Source: Strigops habroptila
Taxonomy: Eukaryota > Chordata > Aves > Psittaciformes > Psittacidae
Length of the DNA: 64,000 bases
Reading direction: 5' to 3'
NCBI RefSeq assembly: GCF_004027225.2
Contig: NW_022651109.1
Coordinates: 165,177-229,176 of the forward strand
Positions 1-24,119 of this stretch are shown piece after piece. The position numbers and the translations under genes were made by a program. Each line of letters starts with the position of its first letter. Position 1 is the first letter of the stretch. Under the pieces are notes generated by a model. It was not told the DNA's origin and searched no databases. It saw only the letters and a program-made list of their open reading frames with translations.

Positions 1-1240
1 AATCAACCACCTTCACCCATTCCCGTGGCCTGGAATCCATCAAGGACCCACATTTGGGACCAGATCCCATTGGAGATGAACCCTGGTACCATCTTCTCCC
101 ATTCCCATGTCCTGGAATCCCTCATGGAGCCACATTAAGGAATCAGATCCCATTGGAGATGTGTCCTTGCTGCCCTATTGACCGTCTTCACCCAGTTCTA
201 TGTCCTGGAATCCATCAAGGACCCACATTTGGGATCAAATCCCATTGGAAATGTGTCCTTGGTGCCATCCTCTCACATCTCCATGTCCTGGAATCCATCA
301 TGGACCCACATTTAGGACCAGATCCCATTGGAGATGCACCAATTGACCATCTCCTTCCATCTCCACATGCTCATATCCATCAAGGAGCCACGTTTGGCAT
401 CGGATCCCATTGGAGATTCATCATTTGACCATCTTCTCCCATCTCCATGTCCTGGAACCATCATGGACCCACATTTAGGACCAAATCCCATTGGAGATGC
501 CCCAATCGACCACCTTTACCTATTCCCATGTCCTGGAATCAATCATGGAGCCACATTTGGGACCAAATCCCATTGGAGATGCCCCAATTGACCACCTTTG
601 CCCATTCCCATGCCCTGGAACCATCATGGACCTACATTTAAGACCAGATCCCATTGGAGATCAACCACCTTCACCCATTCCCATGCCTTGGAATCCACCA
701 GAGACCCACATTTGGGACCAAATCCCATTGGAGATGCTCTTACCGACCACCTTTACCTATTCCCATGTCCTGGAATCCATCATAGACCCACATTTGGCAT
801 CACATCCCATTGGACATCAACTACTTTCTCCCATTCCCACGTCCTGCAATCCGTCACGGACCCACATTTAGGACCAGATCCCATTGGAGATGCTCCTACC
901 GACCACCTTTACCTATTCCCATGTCCTGGAATCCATCATAGACCCACATTTGCCATCAGATCCCATTGGACATCAACCACGTTCTCCCATTCCCATGTCC
1001 TGGAACCATCATGGACCCACATTTAGGACCAGATCCCATTGGAGATGAACCCTGATCCCACCTTCACCCATCCCCATGCCCTGGAATCCATTATGGACCC
1101 ACATTTAGGACGAAATCCCATTGGACATCAACCACCTTCTCCCATTCCCATGTCCTGCAATCCATCGCGGACCCACATTTAGGACCAGATCCCATTGGAG
1201 ATGAACCCTGGTCCCCACCTTCACCCATTCCCATGGCCTG
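1..1240. repeat. ~82-bp minisatellite upstream of protease gene A
   Basis: About 15 head-to-tail copies of a unit of roughly 75-90 bases. Each copy has the phrases 'tcctggaatcc', 'acccacattt' and 'cccattggagatg' in the same order. It begins at the window edge, so the array may be longer. Each unit carries one CCAAT core in reverse (ATTGG). The array stops about 150 bases before the TATA-like box of gene A. No coding exon is seen in it; the open frames are by-products of the repeat. Confidence 0.85.
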
Positions 1241-1350
1241 GAACCCATCCGGGAGCCGCGTCTGGAGCTTCCTGGCTGCAAGCGGAAGGTTCCGGAGCGG
1301 CGCCGGGATCAGGCGCGGGCGGAGGGAGCCTCTTCCTCCTCCAGCCCCAC

Positions 1351-1425
1351 ATAAAAGGCCCCAGGACAAGCGGTGGCAGGAGAAGACGCGGCCGCATCCG
1401 CCCGGGAGGAGCCGCTCCCGCCCCG
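1351..1425 (+). promoter_or_regulatory. TATA-like box and non-coding first exon of gene A
   Basis: ATAAAAGG at 1351-1358 sits in GC-rich sequence. About 25-30 bases downstream a short exon would begin (about 1380) and end at 1425 with the donor gtaggg. The next exon follows the acceptor ctcag at 2531-2535 and carries the start codon at 2552. This leader-plus-signal-exon layout is repeated in gene B. The TSS is inferred. Confidence 0.5.
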
Positions 1426-1439
1426 GTAGGGACACGGGG

Positions 1440-2525
1440 CCCGTTCCCAGCCCCTTTCCCATCCCCCTTTGCCCTATTCCCATCCCTATTCCCAGCCCTT
1501 TTCCCTTCCCCCTTTTCCCACCCCTCCTTTTCCCTATTCCATCCCCTTTTTCCCTTTTCCAACCCCTTTTCCCTTCCCCTTTTCCCACCTTTCCTTTTCC
1601 CATCCCTTTTCCCTTCCCCCTTTTCTCTGTTCCCATCCATTCCCACCCCTCCTTTTCCCATCCCCTGTTCCCATCCCCCTTTTCCCTGTTCTCATCTCTA
1701 TCCCATCGCTATTCCCATCCTTCTTCCCTTCCCCCTTTTCCCACCCCTCCTTTTCCCATCCCCTTTTCCCTATTCCCGTCTCTGTTCCCTTCCCCCTTTG
1801 TCCTTTTCCCCCTCCTTTTCTCACCCCTCCTCTTCCCATTCCCCTTTGCCCTCTTCCCATCCCTTTCCCTTCCCCCTTTTCCCACTCCTCCTCTTCCCAT
1901 CCCCCTTTCCAGTCCTTCCCCCTTTTCCCTTCCTCCCTTCCCTTCTTTTCCCTTCTTTTTCCCTTCTTTTTCCCTTCTTTTTCCCTTCTTTTTCCCTTCT
2001 TTTTCTTCCTTTTCTTCCTTCTTTTTTTCCTTCTGTTTCTTCCTTCTTTTTTTTCCTTTTCTTCCTTTTTTCCTTCTTTTTTCCTTCCTTTTTTCCTTCT
2101 TTTTTTCCTTCTTTTTTTCGCTTTTTTCCTTCCTTTTTTCCCTTTTTTCCTTTTTTTCTTTCTTCCTCCTTTCTTCCTTCTTTTTTCTTCCTTCTTTCTT
2201 CCTTTTTCCCTTCTTTTTCTTCCCCAATCCCCTTTTTTCCCTCTTTTCCCATTCCCTCTTTTTTCCCCATTCCCCTTCCCCCCCATTCTCCCTTTTTCTT
2301 CCTATTCCCCCTTTTCCCATCCCCACTTTTCTTCCCATTCCCTTTTTTTCCCCATTCCCCTTTTCTTCCCATCCCCTTTCCCCCTTATTTTCCCCTCTTT
2401 TTTCCCTTCTTTTCCCTTCTTTTTCCACCCCACTTTTCCCTTCCCTTCTCCCAACCCTCGTCCATCGCTCCCTGTCCCCAGAGGTCCATGTCCCCATCCC
2501 AATCCCACCATCTCCCCCTCTCCGT
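1440..2525. repeat. Polypyrimidine tract (CCCTTTTCC-type) filling the first intron of gene A
   Basis: More than 1 kb of almost uninterrupted C and T on the + strand, in units such as 'cccttttccc' and 'ccttcttttt'. It lies between the donor at 1426 and the acceptor at 2535. Such homopurine-homopyrimidine sequence can adopt triplex (H-DNA) structure. It holds no gene. Confidence 0.9.
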
Positions 2526-2551
2526 GTCCCCTCAGCTCCCGGTGCTCCGGC

Positions 2552-4632
<2,081 letters not shown>

Positions 4633-4796
4633 AAGCTCCCAACCCGGCCTCACACTGGCCATGGGATGGACCCACCAAGAGCTTCGCTTCCTCCTCCTCT
4701 TCCATGACGAAGGTCCCCAGAGCCGGCCGGCCCGAGCGCTGGGTGAGGAGCAGGCAGGGGTTGACCACAAGGACCCTGTTGAGATGTTGCTGGATG

Positions 4797-4802
4797 AATA
4801 AA
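4797..4802 (+). terminator. Polyadenylation signal of gene A
   Basis: AATAAA, 165 bases after the stop codon of gene A, in a non-repetitive 3' UTR. Confidence 0.75.
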
Positions 4803-4924
4803 GGGGTGTTGGACGTGGCTTTTCACCACGTCTTCTGCTGCTGGAGAAGGGGAAGAGGTGGCCCGAGGTGCCCTGAAGCTCGTAGGGGCAGGAGAACATC
4901 GAGTACGCAGTCTTTGGGGCAGAC

Positions 4925-5115
4925 CTCCTGGCCCCCAAGGGGGTAGACCTGTTGGCCCTAGCTGACCCATTGGCTCCATTGTGGGGTAGACCTGTTGGCC
5001 CTGGTAGGGTTGACCTATTGGCTCCCCCATGGGGTACACATAGACCTGGGTTGACCTGTTAGCCCTACCATGGGGTTGACCCATGGGCTAGATCCACAGC
5101 CATGGGGTAGACCTG
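4925..5115. repeat. Short tandem repeat 'ggggtagacctgttggccc'
   Basis: About five degenerate copies of a 35-45 base unit downstream of gene A. Nothing recognisable follows from 5115 to 5640, which is apparently unique, non-coding spacer. Confidence 0.6.
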
Positions 5116-5639
5116 TTCGCCCCACCATGAGGCACATCTATTGGGCAGTTTGGGGTCACCCAGAGCTCTTTGCGCCACCATGGAGGGGACAAAACCCACC
5201 TTGGTGTCCTCCAACAACAGCAACAAGCCCCAGAGCATTGATGGGGGGGGGGATTTCCCCTCCATGGTGTCCTCATGGTCCCATCTTGGTGGTGGGATGG
5301 GCTGGAGGACATGTCTCTAAGACGTTGATAGGCTTCAAAAGCACCTCAAGATGTTCCCCTGGTGCAAGAGGAGACCTGGTGAGGCCAGAACATCCCCATG
5401 TCTCAACAAGGTGTCACCAAGGGTGTGGGGCTGGTCCGGCCACCACTGTGGACAAAGAGGTTTTGGTCCAGGTCCAGATCTCCAAGGTAGCGGAGGAACC
5501 ATTGTCCATCATGGCTGCGGTCAATGGTGGCCAATGGTGACTTGTAGCAGGTTCAACCACCTTCCAGCAAGCCATGAAGGAGGTTTGGTTTGGAGGGTCC
5601 ACATGGTGATGGTCATCAGCTGTGGTGGGATACCACAAT

Positions 5640-6110
5640 GGGCTTGGAGGTCTGGTCAATGTGTCCATGGAGCTCTGGTTGGTGTGTCCATTAAGAGCTG
5701 GTCAATGTGTCCATGGAGGTCTGGTCAATGTGTCCATGGAGCTCTGGTTGCTGTGTCCATGGAGGTCTGGTCACCATGTGCATGGAGCTTTGGTCAATGT
5801 GTCCATGGAGTCAACATGTCCATGGGGGTCTGGTCCATGTGTCCATGGAGCTGTAGAAGCCACAGCCAGGTCCTCGAGGTCCACTTGGTCACCGTGTCCA
5901 TGGAGCTGAGGTTGTGTCCATGTGTCCAATGTGTCTCCAATGTGTCCATGGAGGTCTGGTCAATGTGTCCATGGAGTCAATGTGTCCATAGAGGTCTGGT
6001 CACCATGTCCATGGAGCTCTGGTCGATGTGTCCATTAAGAACTGGTCACTGTGTCCATGAAGGTCTGGTCAAGATGTCCAAGGAGGTGTAGAAGCCACAA
6101 CCAAGTCCAT
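5640..6110. repeat. ~21-bp minisatellite 'tggtcaatgtgtccatggagg'
   Basis: About twenty copies with the core 'gtgtccatggagctctgg' in the spacer between genes A and B. It is non-coding. Confidence 0.8.
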
Positions 6111-6339
6111 GAGTTCCACTTGGTCACCACATCCATGGAGCTGAGGTTGACCCATCCCTTGGTCAAGTCAAAGTGACCACCACAGATCCTGCTCCTGCTG
6201 CCCATGAAGACGAGCCACCAACCAGCATGGGTGCCCAAGGAGGTCTCCATGTCCATATGGACTCAACGGTGGGTGCTGGACCACCAACGGTGGCGGCGGG
6301 GGGACGGTCCCCAAAGCCAAACACCCCCCAGGTTGAGCC

Positions 6340-7540
6340 ACCACCACTCCCATGTCCCTTGTGTCACCCAGGGCACCGCCACCCACGGCGCCACCAACCC
6401 CAATGTGTCAGCCAGGGCCACCCCTTTGTGTCACCCAGGGCATTGCCACCCATGGAGCCAACCTTGGGGCCACCCCCGTGTCAGCCGGGCCACGGCCACC
6501 CCTTGTGTGTCACCCGTGAGGCCACCAGGGAGGGGTTGGAGGACAAGGAGGAGGCAGAGCCCTGCCCCTATGAGCTGGACGTGGTGGGATGAGGGTGGAC
6601 CAGGAGGTCCTGGGTGGCCTTGGCAGTGGGTGGCAGGTCCAGGCTTGGCTCTCCCTGGGCCCCGCGGGGGGGGTGAAGTCATTGGCTCCAGTGACACCAC
6701 CTCAGATGGGACCTGAGGAACTGGGAGAACTGGTTTGGGCCCAGCCCCTGCCTCAGGCGCTGGGAGCTTGGCAGAGGCGGGTCCACGTCTCCAGTGGGGC
6801 CCCACCAGGTTCCTGCTTGGGCTTCATGGCTCCTGCTGTGTGTTCCACACACCCCCATGGGGGTCCATGCGCCCCTCATGGCCCCCCCCCTGTGTCCCGT
6901 GGCCCCCCCATGTCACATTCTGTGCCCCAATGTCCCCTCATGTTCCTCTATGTCCCCCCATGTCCCTTCATGGCCCACCATGTGCCACATCTCCCCCACC
7001 ATGTTCTCCCCCATGGCCCCCTCATGGCCCCCTATGTCCTCCCTATCACCCCAATGCCCCCCTGTGTCCCCCTCATGGCCCACAGTGTCCCCTCCTGGCT
7101 TCCTATGTCCCCTTATGACCCCTCCAAGTGCCTTCATGGGACCTCCATGGATGGGATCTCCATGCACCAGCCCTCCATGCATAGGTTCTTCCTGGATGAG
7201 ACCTCCATGAATGGCTTCTTCATGGAGCAGACACCACGGCTTGAGATCCTGGTGGACACCATCCCAGTGGATGAGCTCTTTGTGGGGCAGATCTCCCTGG
7301 GAGAAGCTCGCTATGAACCTCCTGTGTGGCCCACACCTCCACGGGGTGGGATCTCCATTGGACAACACCCCAGTAGGTGCCACCTCCATGGGCCAAATGG
7401 AGGCCACAACCTCTTTGCTGAGGAGCTCCATGGATCTGGTGGGACCAAATCCAAGCTCCAGCTTCCTCCTGCCACCAGCAGAGAGCGAGATCAGCATCTT
7501 CCAACCGTGATTCATCCCAACCATGGTCTTCTCCACCCTT
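6340..7540. other. A-B intergenic spacer with low-order repeats, no supported gene
   Basis: It contains 'tgtgtcacccagggc' repeats (6360-6500), 'atgtccccc' repeats (6850-7110) and 'gagacctccatg' repeats (7130-7350). A continuous open frame of about 317 codons (6589-7542) exists, but it has no recognisable domain, no signal peptide and a repeat-driven composition, so it is not called. Confidence 0.5.
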
Positions 7541-7959
7541 AGTTGCTCCTCAGGCTTTTAATTGAGCCTTGAGCTGCTCCCAGCTTCGTCTCCCAACCCC
7601 ACCAAAGGGACCACTGAAGAAGCCCAAAGGTGCCTTCAAACCACCGCGTTGATGCTCTGCTGCCACCACCATTGAGGATGAGCAGGGTCGGGGTGGCTTT
7701 AGAGGACCCATCGCTACCTTAACGCCTTCTTCTCGCTGTAGGACGTGCTGGAGCCTGAACATGGATCAGCCAAGGGAGGAGAACCATCACTGGGGTCATT
7801 GGGGACCTCCAGTGTGGTGGTGTCCTTCAAGGGATGTGTGGACCATAATGGAGGTGGGGGGGTTCCTCCTTGATGGTGGCGTCCATCCATTCCATATGGG
7901 ATGGGAGGACACATGGTGGTGTCCTGCTGGCTTCTGGGCCAGCTGGGTGGAGGGACGGA

Positions 7960-8565
7960 CGTAGGGATGGACAGAGGGATAACATAGGGATGGACACAGG
8001 GATGGACAGAAGGATGAACATAGGGATGGATGGAGAGATGGACATAGGGATGGACACAGGGATGGAAGGAGAGATGGGCATAGGGATGGACATAGGGATG
8101 GATGGAGAAATGGACATAGAGAGATGGATGGAGAGAGGGATGGACATTGAGATGGATGGAGAGATGGAGGAGAAGGATGGAGAGATGGATAGACAGGGAT
8201 GGAGGGATGGACAGACGCAGGGATGGACACGTAGGTGGACACAGAGATGAAGAGATGGATGAAGGAATGGATCAGTAGATGGCCAGATGGACATCCAGAT
8301 GGGAGGACAGATGGATGAGCTGAGGGATGAGCAGATGGAGATACGGATGGATGGATGGAGAGATGATGGATGATGGATGATGGATGGATGGATGGATGAT
8401 GGATGATGGATGATGGATGGATGGATGGATGGATGATGGATGATGGATGATGGATGGATGGATGGATGATGGATGATGGATGGATGGATGATGGATGGAT
8501 GGATGGATGATGGATGGATGGATGGAGGATGGATGATGGATGGATGATGGATGGATGGACTTACA
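7960..8565. repeat. GATG-type microsatellite/minisatellite
   Basis: (gatggatggagagatggacatagg)n from 7960 grades into pure (gatg)n from about 8340 to 8560. It lies 250 bases before the gene B promoter. Confidence 0.9.
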
Positions 8566-8809
8566 GTCGGATGACACATGGACAGCCACTCAGGTAGACA
8601 ACCATCTCCACGGCTCCCAGACGGACAGAGGCGCTTTGGGACCTCCCCGAGCTCCACGTCTGGAGCTGGGTGGTTCCCTCTTCTCCCGGTGTTCCCTTTG
8701 GGAACATCAAAGCCATAATCAACCTCCGGGACCAGGGAGGTGACGCCCACGTTGTCCAACCACCCTTTGACTCACTCCACCAAGGCCACAACCCACTTTC
8801 CACCTCCAC

Positions 8810-8884
8810 TATAAAGGTGCCCAAGGCACCAGCTCCCAACTTCCCAACACACGGAGAACCGGCTCCGACCTTCTCCTCCATCAG
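8810..8884 (+). promoter_or_regulatory. TATA box and non-coding first exon of gene B
   Basis: TATAAAGG at 8810-8817. A leader exon would run from about 8840 to 8884, ending in the consensus donor caggtgagt. The next exon begins after the acceptor ctctgccccag at 9376. The layout copies that of gene A. The TSS is inferred. Confidence 0.6.
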
Positions 8885-9378
8885 GTGAGTCCCATCTCCA
8901 TGAGCAGGATCATGGACGTTCTTCCAAGGGATGGATGCTCCAGGGGGTTTCTCCATCTCTTGGTGGCTCCATGTGGTGGGTTGGGGTTGGATGGGTTTGG
9001 TGGGAACACTTTGTGGTAGATCAGTTGATATTGGATGTCCCAGTTGACCTCAGATGTCCCAGTTGATGTTGGGTGTCCCAGTTGACTTTGGATGCCCCAG
9101 TTGACCTCAGATGTCCCGTTTGGATGGGGACATGCTGCTTCTGGAGCTTGGGGTGGTGGCTTTGGTGCTGAACTCAATCAAAGCGAGGTGGAGATGCAGG
9201 TCCAAGACGACCCCAAGGTCTATAAGGGCGAAGGTGCTCCAAACCACCACCAGCACCTTGGTCACGTTGCCTCCATCCCATGCTGGGGGTAGAAGAACAT
9301 CGCTGAGGACCTTCTCCTTGGTACCAAGTGCTCCTGTGGGCCTCAGGGTTGATCCAATGTGGTTTCTCTGCCCCAGGA

Positions 9379-15473
<6,095 letters not shown>

Positions 15474-15605
15474 GGCCTCCATGGGCCACCCCAACAGGGT
15501 CTCAGCAGCTCTCTTCTTACTGGGGGAACTGGGAGCACTGGTGGCCTGAGACCTCCATGGGTCACCCCAATGGGTCCCCCAGCCCTTGGTGGGAACTGGA
15601 GGGGG

Positions 15606-15611
15606 AATAAA
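15606..15611 (+). terminator. Polyadenylation signal of gene B
   Basis: AATAAA, 133 bases after the stop codon of gene B, just before the G-rich satellite. Confidence 0.7.
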
Positions 15612-15639
15612 GGAGGAGAGTCAAAGTGGAGCCATGGAG

Positions 15640-16925
15640 TCAATGGGGGAACTGGGAGCACTGGGAGCACTGGGGGGCAATGGGAGCACTGGGGGCAATG
15701 GGAACTGGGAGCACTGGGAGTACTGGGGGGCAATGGGAGCACTGGGGGGCAATGGGAGCAATGGGGGGCAATGGGAGCACTGGGGGGCAATGGGAACCGG
15801 GAGCACTGGGAGCACTGGGGGGCAATGGGAGCAATGGGGGGCAATGGGAAATGGGAGCACTGGGGAAGGGGCAATGGGAAATGGGAACACTGGGAGCAAT
15901 GGGGAGAATGGGAATTGGGGTGGAACTGGATTTGGGGGGACAGAGGGAACTGGGAGCACTGGGAACACTGGGAGCACTGAGGAGGGGGGCAGAAGGAACC
16001 GGGAGCACTGGGAGCACTGGGAGCACTGGGAGCAATGGGGGGCAATGGGAACCGGGAGCACTGGGGAGGGGGCAATGGGAACTGGGAACACTGGGAGCAA
16101 TGGGGGGAATGGGAATTGGGGTGGAACTGGATTTGGGGGGACAGAGGGAACTGGGAGCACTGGGAACACTGGGAGCACTGAGGAGGGGGCAGAAGGAACT
16201 GGGAGCACTGGGAGCACTGGGAGCAATGGGGGGCAATGGGAACCGGGAGCACTGGGGAAGGGGCAATGGGAACTGGGAACACTGGGAGCAATGGGGAGAA
16301 TGGGAATTGGGGTGGAACTGGATTTGGGGGGACAGAGGGAACTGGGAGCACTGGGAACACTGGGAGCACTGAGGAGGGGGCAGAAGGAACTGGGAGCACT
16401 GGGAGCAATGGGGGGCAATGGCAACCGGGAGCACTGGGGAAGGGGCAATGGGAAATGGGAGCACTGGGAGCAATGGGGAGAATGGGAATTGGGGTGGAAC
16501 TGGATTTGGGGGGACAGAGGGAACTGGGAGCACTGGGAACACTGGGAGCACTGAGGAGGGGGGCAGAAGGAACTGGGAGCACTGGGAGCACTGGGAGCAA
16601 TGGGGGGCAATGGGAACCGGGAGCACTGGGGAAGGGGCAATGGGAACTGGGAACACTGGGAGCAATGGGGGGAATGGGAATTGGGGTGGAACTGGATTTG
16701 GGGGGACAGAGGGAACTGGGAGCACTGGGAACACTGGGAGCACTGAGGAGGGGGCAGAAGGAACTGGGAGCACTGGGAGCAATGGGGGGCAATGGCAACC
16801 GGGAGCACTGGGGAAGGGGCAATGGGAAATGGGAGCACTGGGAGCAATGGGGGGAATGGGAATTGGGGTGGAACTGGATTTGGGGGGACAGAGGGAACTG
16901 GGAGCACTGGGAGCACTGGGGGACA
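15640..16925. repeat. GGGAGCACT satellite with ~190-bp higher-order structure
   Basis: The basic unit is 'gggagcactgggagcaatgg'. From about 15900 a longer block recurs every 182-200 bases, marked by 'ggaattggggtggaactgg' at about 15911, 16111, 16301, 16481, 16675 and 16857. The + strand is dense in G runs. The long open frames on both strands are a consequence of the unit and are not genes. Confidence 0.9.
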
Positions 16926-17269
16926 CGGGGACATCTCCATTGGTGGCATCTCCAGCTGGTGCCCAACTGGTGCCCACTGGCCCAGGAGCCACCTCGAGGT
17001 GCCCAAACTGGTCACCCCAGTTCCCAGCAGGAGCTGGCAGGGGCTCAGGGTGGGAGGGGACACTGGAGGTCACTGGGGTGAACTGGGAGGCACTGGGGTG
17101 AACTGGGAGGCATTGGGAAGGATGGAAAAGGCACTGGGATGCACTGGGATGAACTGGGAAGCACTAAGTACTGGCTGGCACTGGGAGGCACTGGTTGGCA
17201 CTGGGAAGCACTGGTTGATACTGGTTGCACTGGGCTGTACTGGTTGGCACTGGTGGGCACTGGGAGTCA

Positions 17270-17835
17270 TTGATTGGCCAGTACCCGCCTCAACAGCCTC
17301 TTGATTGGCCCTTTCCTGCCCTGGCCGGCTCTGATTGGCCCGCAGCCACCCCAACAGCCTCTGATTGGCTCACACCTGCCCCAGCCGGCTCTGATTGGTC
17401 CATGCCCATTTCATCTGGCTCTGATTGGTCCGTGCTCACCCCAGTGGGCTCTGTTTGACCTGTGGCCCACCCTGCCTGGCTCTGATTGGCCCAGGGCTGC
17501 TCTGTGGGCTCTGATTGGCCCGTGCCCACCCCAGTGGGTTCCAATTGACCCATGCCCACCCTGCCAGCTCTGATTGGCCCATCTGGCTCTGTTTGGCCAG
17601 CGCCCACCCTGGCCGGCTCTGATTGGCCCATTCCCACCTCAGGGGGCTCCAATTGGCCCATGGCCCACTGTGCCCGGCTCTGATTGGCCCGGGACCACCC
17701 TGGCGGACTCTGATTGGCCTGGACGGCTCTGATTAGCCTGTGCCCACCCCAGCCATCCATGATTGGCCCAGGGCTGCTCTGCCTGGCTCTGATTGGCCCG
17801 CACCCGCCCAGACGGGCTCTGATTGGCCCGTGGCT
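17270..17835. repeat. Tandem CCAAT-box (reverse ATTGG) minisatellite upstream of gene C
   Basis: About 16 copies of a 25-40 base unit with the core 'ctctgattggcccg'. CTGATTGGYY is the NF-Y consensus read on the reverse strand. The array ends about 60 bases before the TATA-like box of gene C, so it forms the proximal upstream region. A short 'ggcactgg' repeat (17040-17270) precedes it. Binding is inferred from the motif. Confidence 0.75.
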
Positions 17836-17893
17836 GCCCTAGCCGGCCGCCCTGGTTGGACCGCCCCGACCAGCCCAGGCGGGGCCCGGCTGG

Positions 17894-18000
17894 ATTTAAA
17901 GGGGCCAGAGCCGGGTCCCCACCAGGTGCCGCTTCCTCCTCCTCTTCCTCCTCTTCCTCCTCTGCTTCCTCCTCTGCTTCCGCCTCTTCCTCCCACCGCC
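17894..18000 (+). promoter_or_regulatory. TATA-like box and 5' leader of gene C
   Basis: ATTTAAAGG at 17894-17902, followed by a pyrimidine-rich leader (ttcctcctc repeats) directly before the ATG at 18001. There is no sign of a separate non-coding exon, unlike genes A and B. Confidence 0.5.
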
Positions 18001-22463
<4,463 letters not shown>

Positions 22464-22558
22464 GCCACCAGCAGAAGGAAAGGTCTTCTCCTCCCACCCC
22501 GCGACCATCAGGTGTCTTCTTCTCCCTTCTCCCCTCCCCTATGGCACCTTCTTGATGG

Positions 22559-22564
22559 AATAAA
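22559..22564 (+). terminator. Polyadenylation signal of gene C
   Basis: AATAAA, 95 bases after the terminal stop of gene C. A retained signal favours an expressed gene. Confidence 0.7.
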
Positions 22565-22659
22565 GCCCTGTGAAACGTGGCCACCACCATGTGGGTCCAC
22601 CAAGGACATGGAGGTCATAGGGGGAAGGAGGGGAGGACCGTGGTCACCATGAGCATGGG

Positions 22660-23625
22660 GAGGAAACTGGGGGTTGGTGGCCATGGTGGACAACTTGTGG
22701 TCATGGATGTTTGATGCTGGTGGCCATGGTGGCAACCTGGAAGCCCATATGTGGTGTTGGTGGCCACGGTGGACAACTCATGGCTGTAAGGATCTGGTGC
22801 TGGTGGCCATAGTAGACAACTCATGGCCATAGGGATGTAGTGCTGGTGGCCATGGTGGCAACCTCCAACCATCTATCTAGTGCTGGTGGCCATGGTGGAC
22901 AACTCATGGCCATAGGGATCTGATGCTGGTGGCCATGGTGGCAACCTGCAACCACATATCTCCAATACCCACCTCCACAACCCAACATCACCCATCCCAC
23001 TATCTCCATAACACACCATCTCCATACCCCACCTAAATAACTCCATAACCCACCATCTCCATACCTCACCTAAATAACTCCATAACCCACCATCTCCATA
23101 ACCCACCACCTCCATATCCCACTATCTCCATACCCCACCTCCATCACCCACCATCTCCATATGCCACCTCCATAACTCCATAATCCATCTCCATAACCCA
23201 CCATCTCCATATCCCACCTCCATAACTCCATAATCCATCTCCATCACCCACCATCTCCATATCCCACCTCCATAACTCCATAACCCACCATCTCCATAAC
23301 CCACCACCTCCATATCCCACCTCCATAACTCCATAACCCACCATCTCCATAACCCACCTCCATATCCCACCATCTCCATATCCCACCTCCATATCCCACC
23401 ATCTCCATATCCCACCTCCATAACTCCACCATCTCCATCACCCACCATCTCCATATCCCACCTCCATATCCCACCATCTCCATATTTCACCTCCATAACT
23501 CCATAACTCCATAACCCATCACCTCTATAACCCACTTCCATGACCCACCTCCATGACCCACCATCTCCATATCCCACCTCCATAACTCCACCTCCCACCA
23601 CCTCCATATCCCACCTCCACCCCCC
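22660..23625. repeat. Minisatellites between genes C and D
   Basis: 22680-22965: ~55-base units with 'ggtggccatggtggacaac'. 22965-23625: ~19-40 base units of 'ccataacccaccatctcc' and 'atatcccacctcc'. No gene is supported. Confidence 0.85.
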
Positions 23626-23801
23626 CCCCACCTCTAACCCCTCCCCATCTCCTCCCACCTCCTCCCCTCCATCCACCACCTCCTCCGAGGTGAGGCAAGT
23701 CCAGGCGGTGCCGGTGAAGCTCCAAAGGGATTAAGGGAGCGTCTGGGCGCCCATCGGACGCCTCCAGCTCAGCCCCGGGGTGGGACGTGCCCCGACGCCC
23801 T

Positions 23802-23840
23802 TATAAAACCCATTGGGTGCTCACGTGGGGTGGGACGGGC
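23802..23840 (+). promoter_or_regulatory. TATA box of gene D
   Basis: TATAAAA at 23802-23808 in a GC-rich, non-repetitive stretch (23680-24110), with a single ATTGG at 23813. A non-coding first exon would start near 23830, but its donor is not certain (candidates at 23854 and 23889). The signal-peptide exon follows at 26034. Confidence 0.5.
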
Positions 23841-24119
23841 ACCCAAAGGTGGCCACCGAGCCAAGGAGACGCCGCTGCCACCACCAAGGTCTTCGCCCCA
23901 CCGCTGGCCACCAAGGAGGACAAGGGCGAGGGGCACGGCCCCCGGCCCCCGCTGGGGCACAGTGGGGACCCACAGAGAGGTTTGATGGTGGTGGTGGTGG
24001 TGGTGGGCAATGGGGTTCCATCACGAGGAGGTTGTGGGTTGGGGTTGCTGCTTGGAGCGTGGTTCGTTCCTGGTCTTCTTCTGGTCTTCTTGGATGAAGG
24101 TGGAGGGGTTTAGTCACTG

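Noticed and set aside
6589-7542. Open frame of 317 codons between genes A and B
   Set aside because: It has no signal peptide, domain, splice partner or family resemblance, and is composed largely of low-order repeats.
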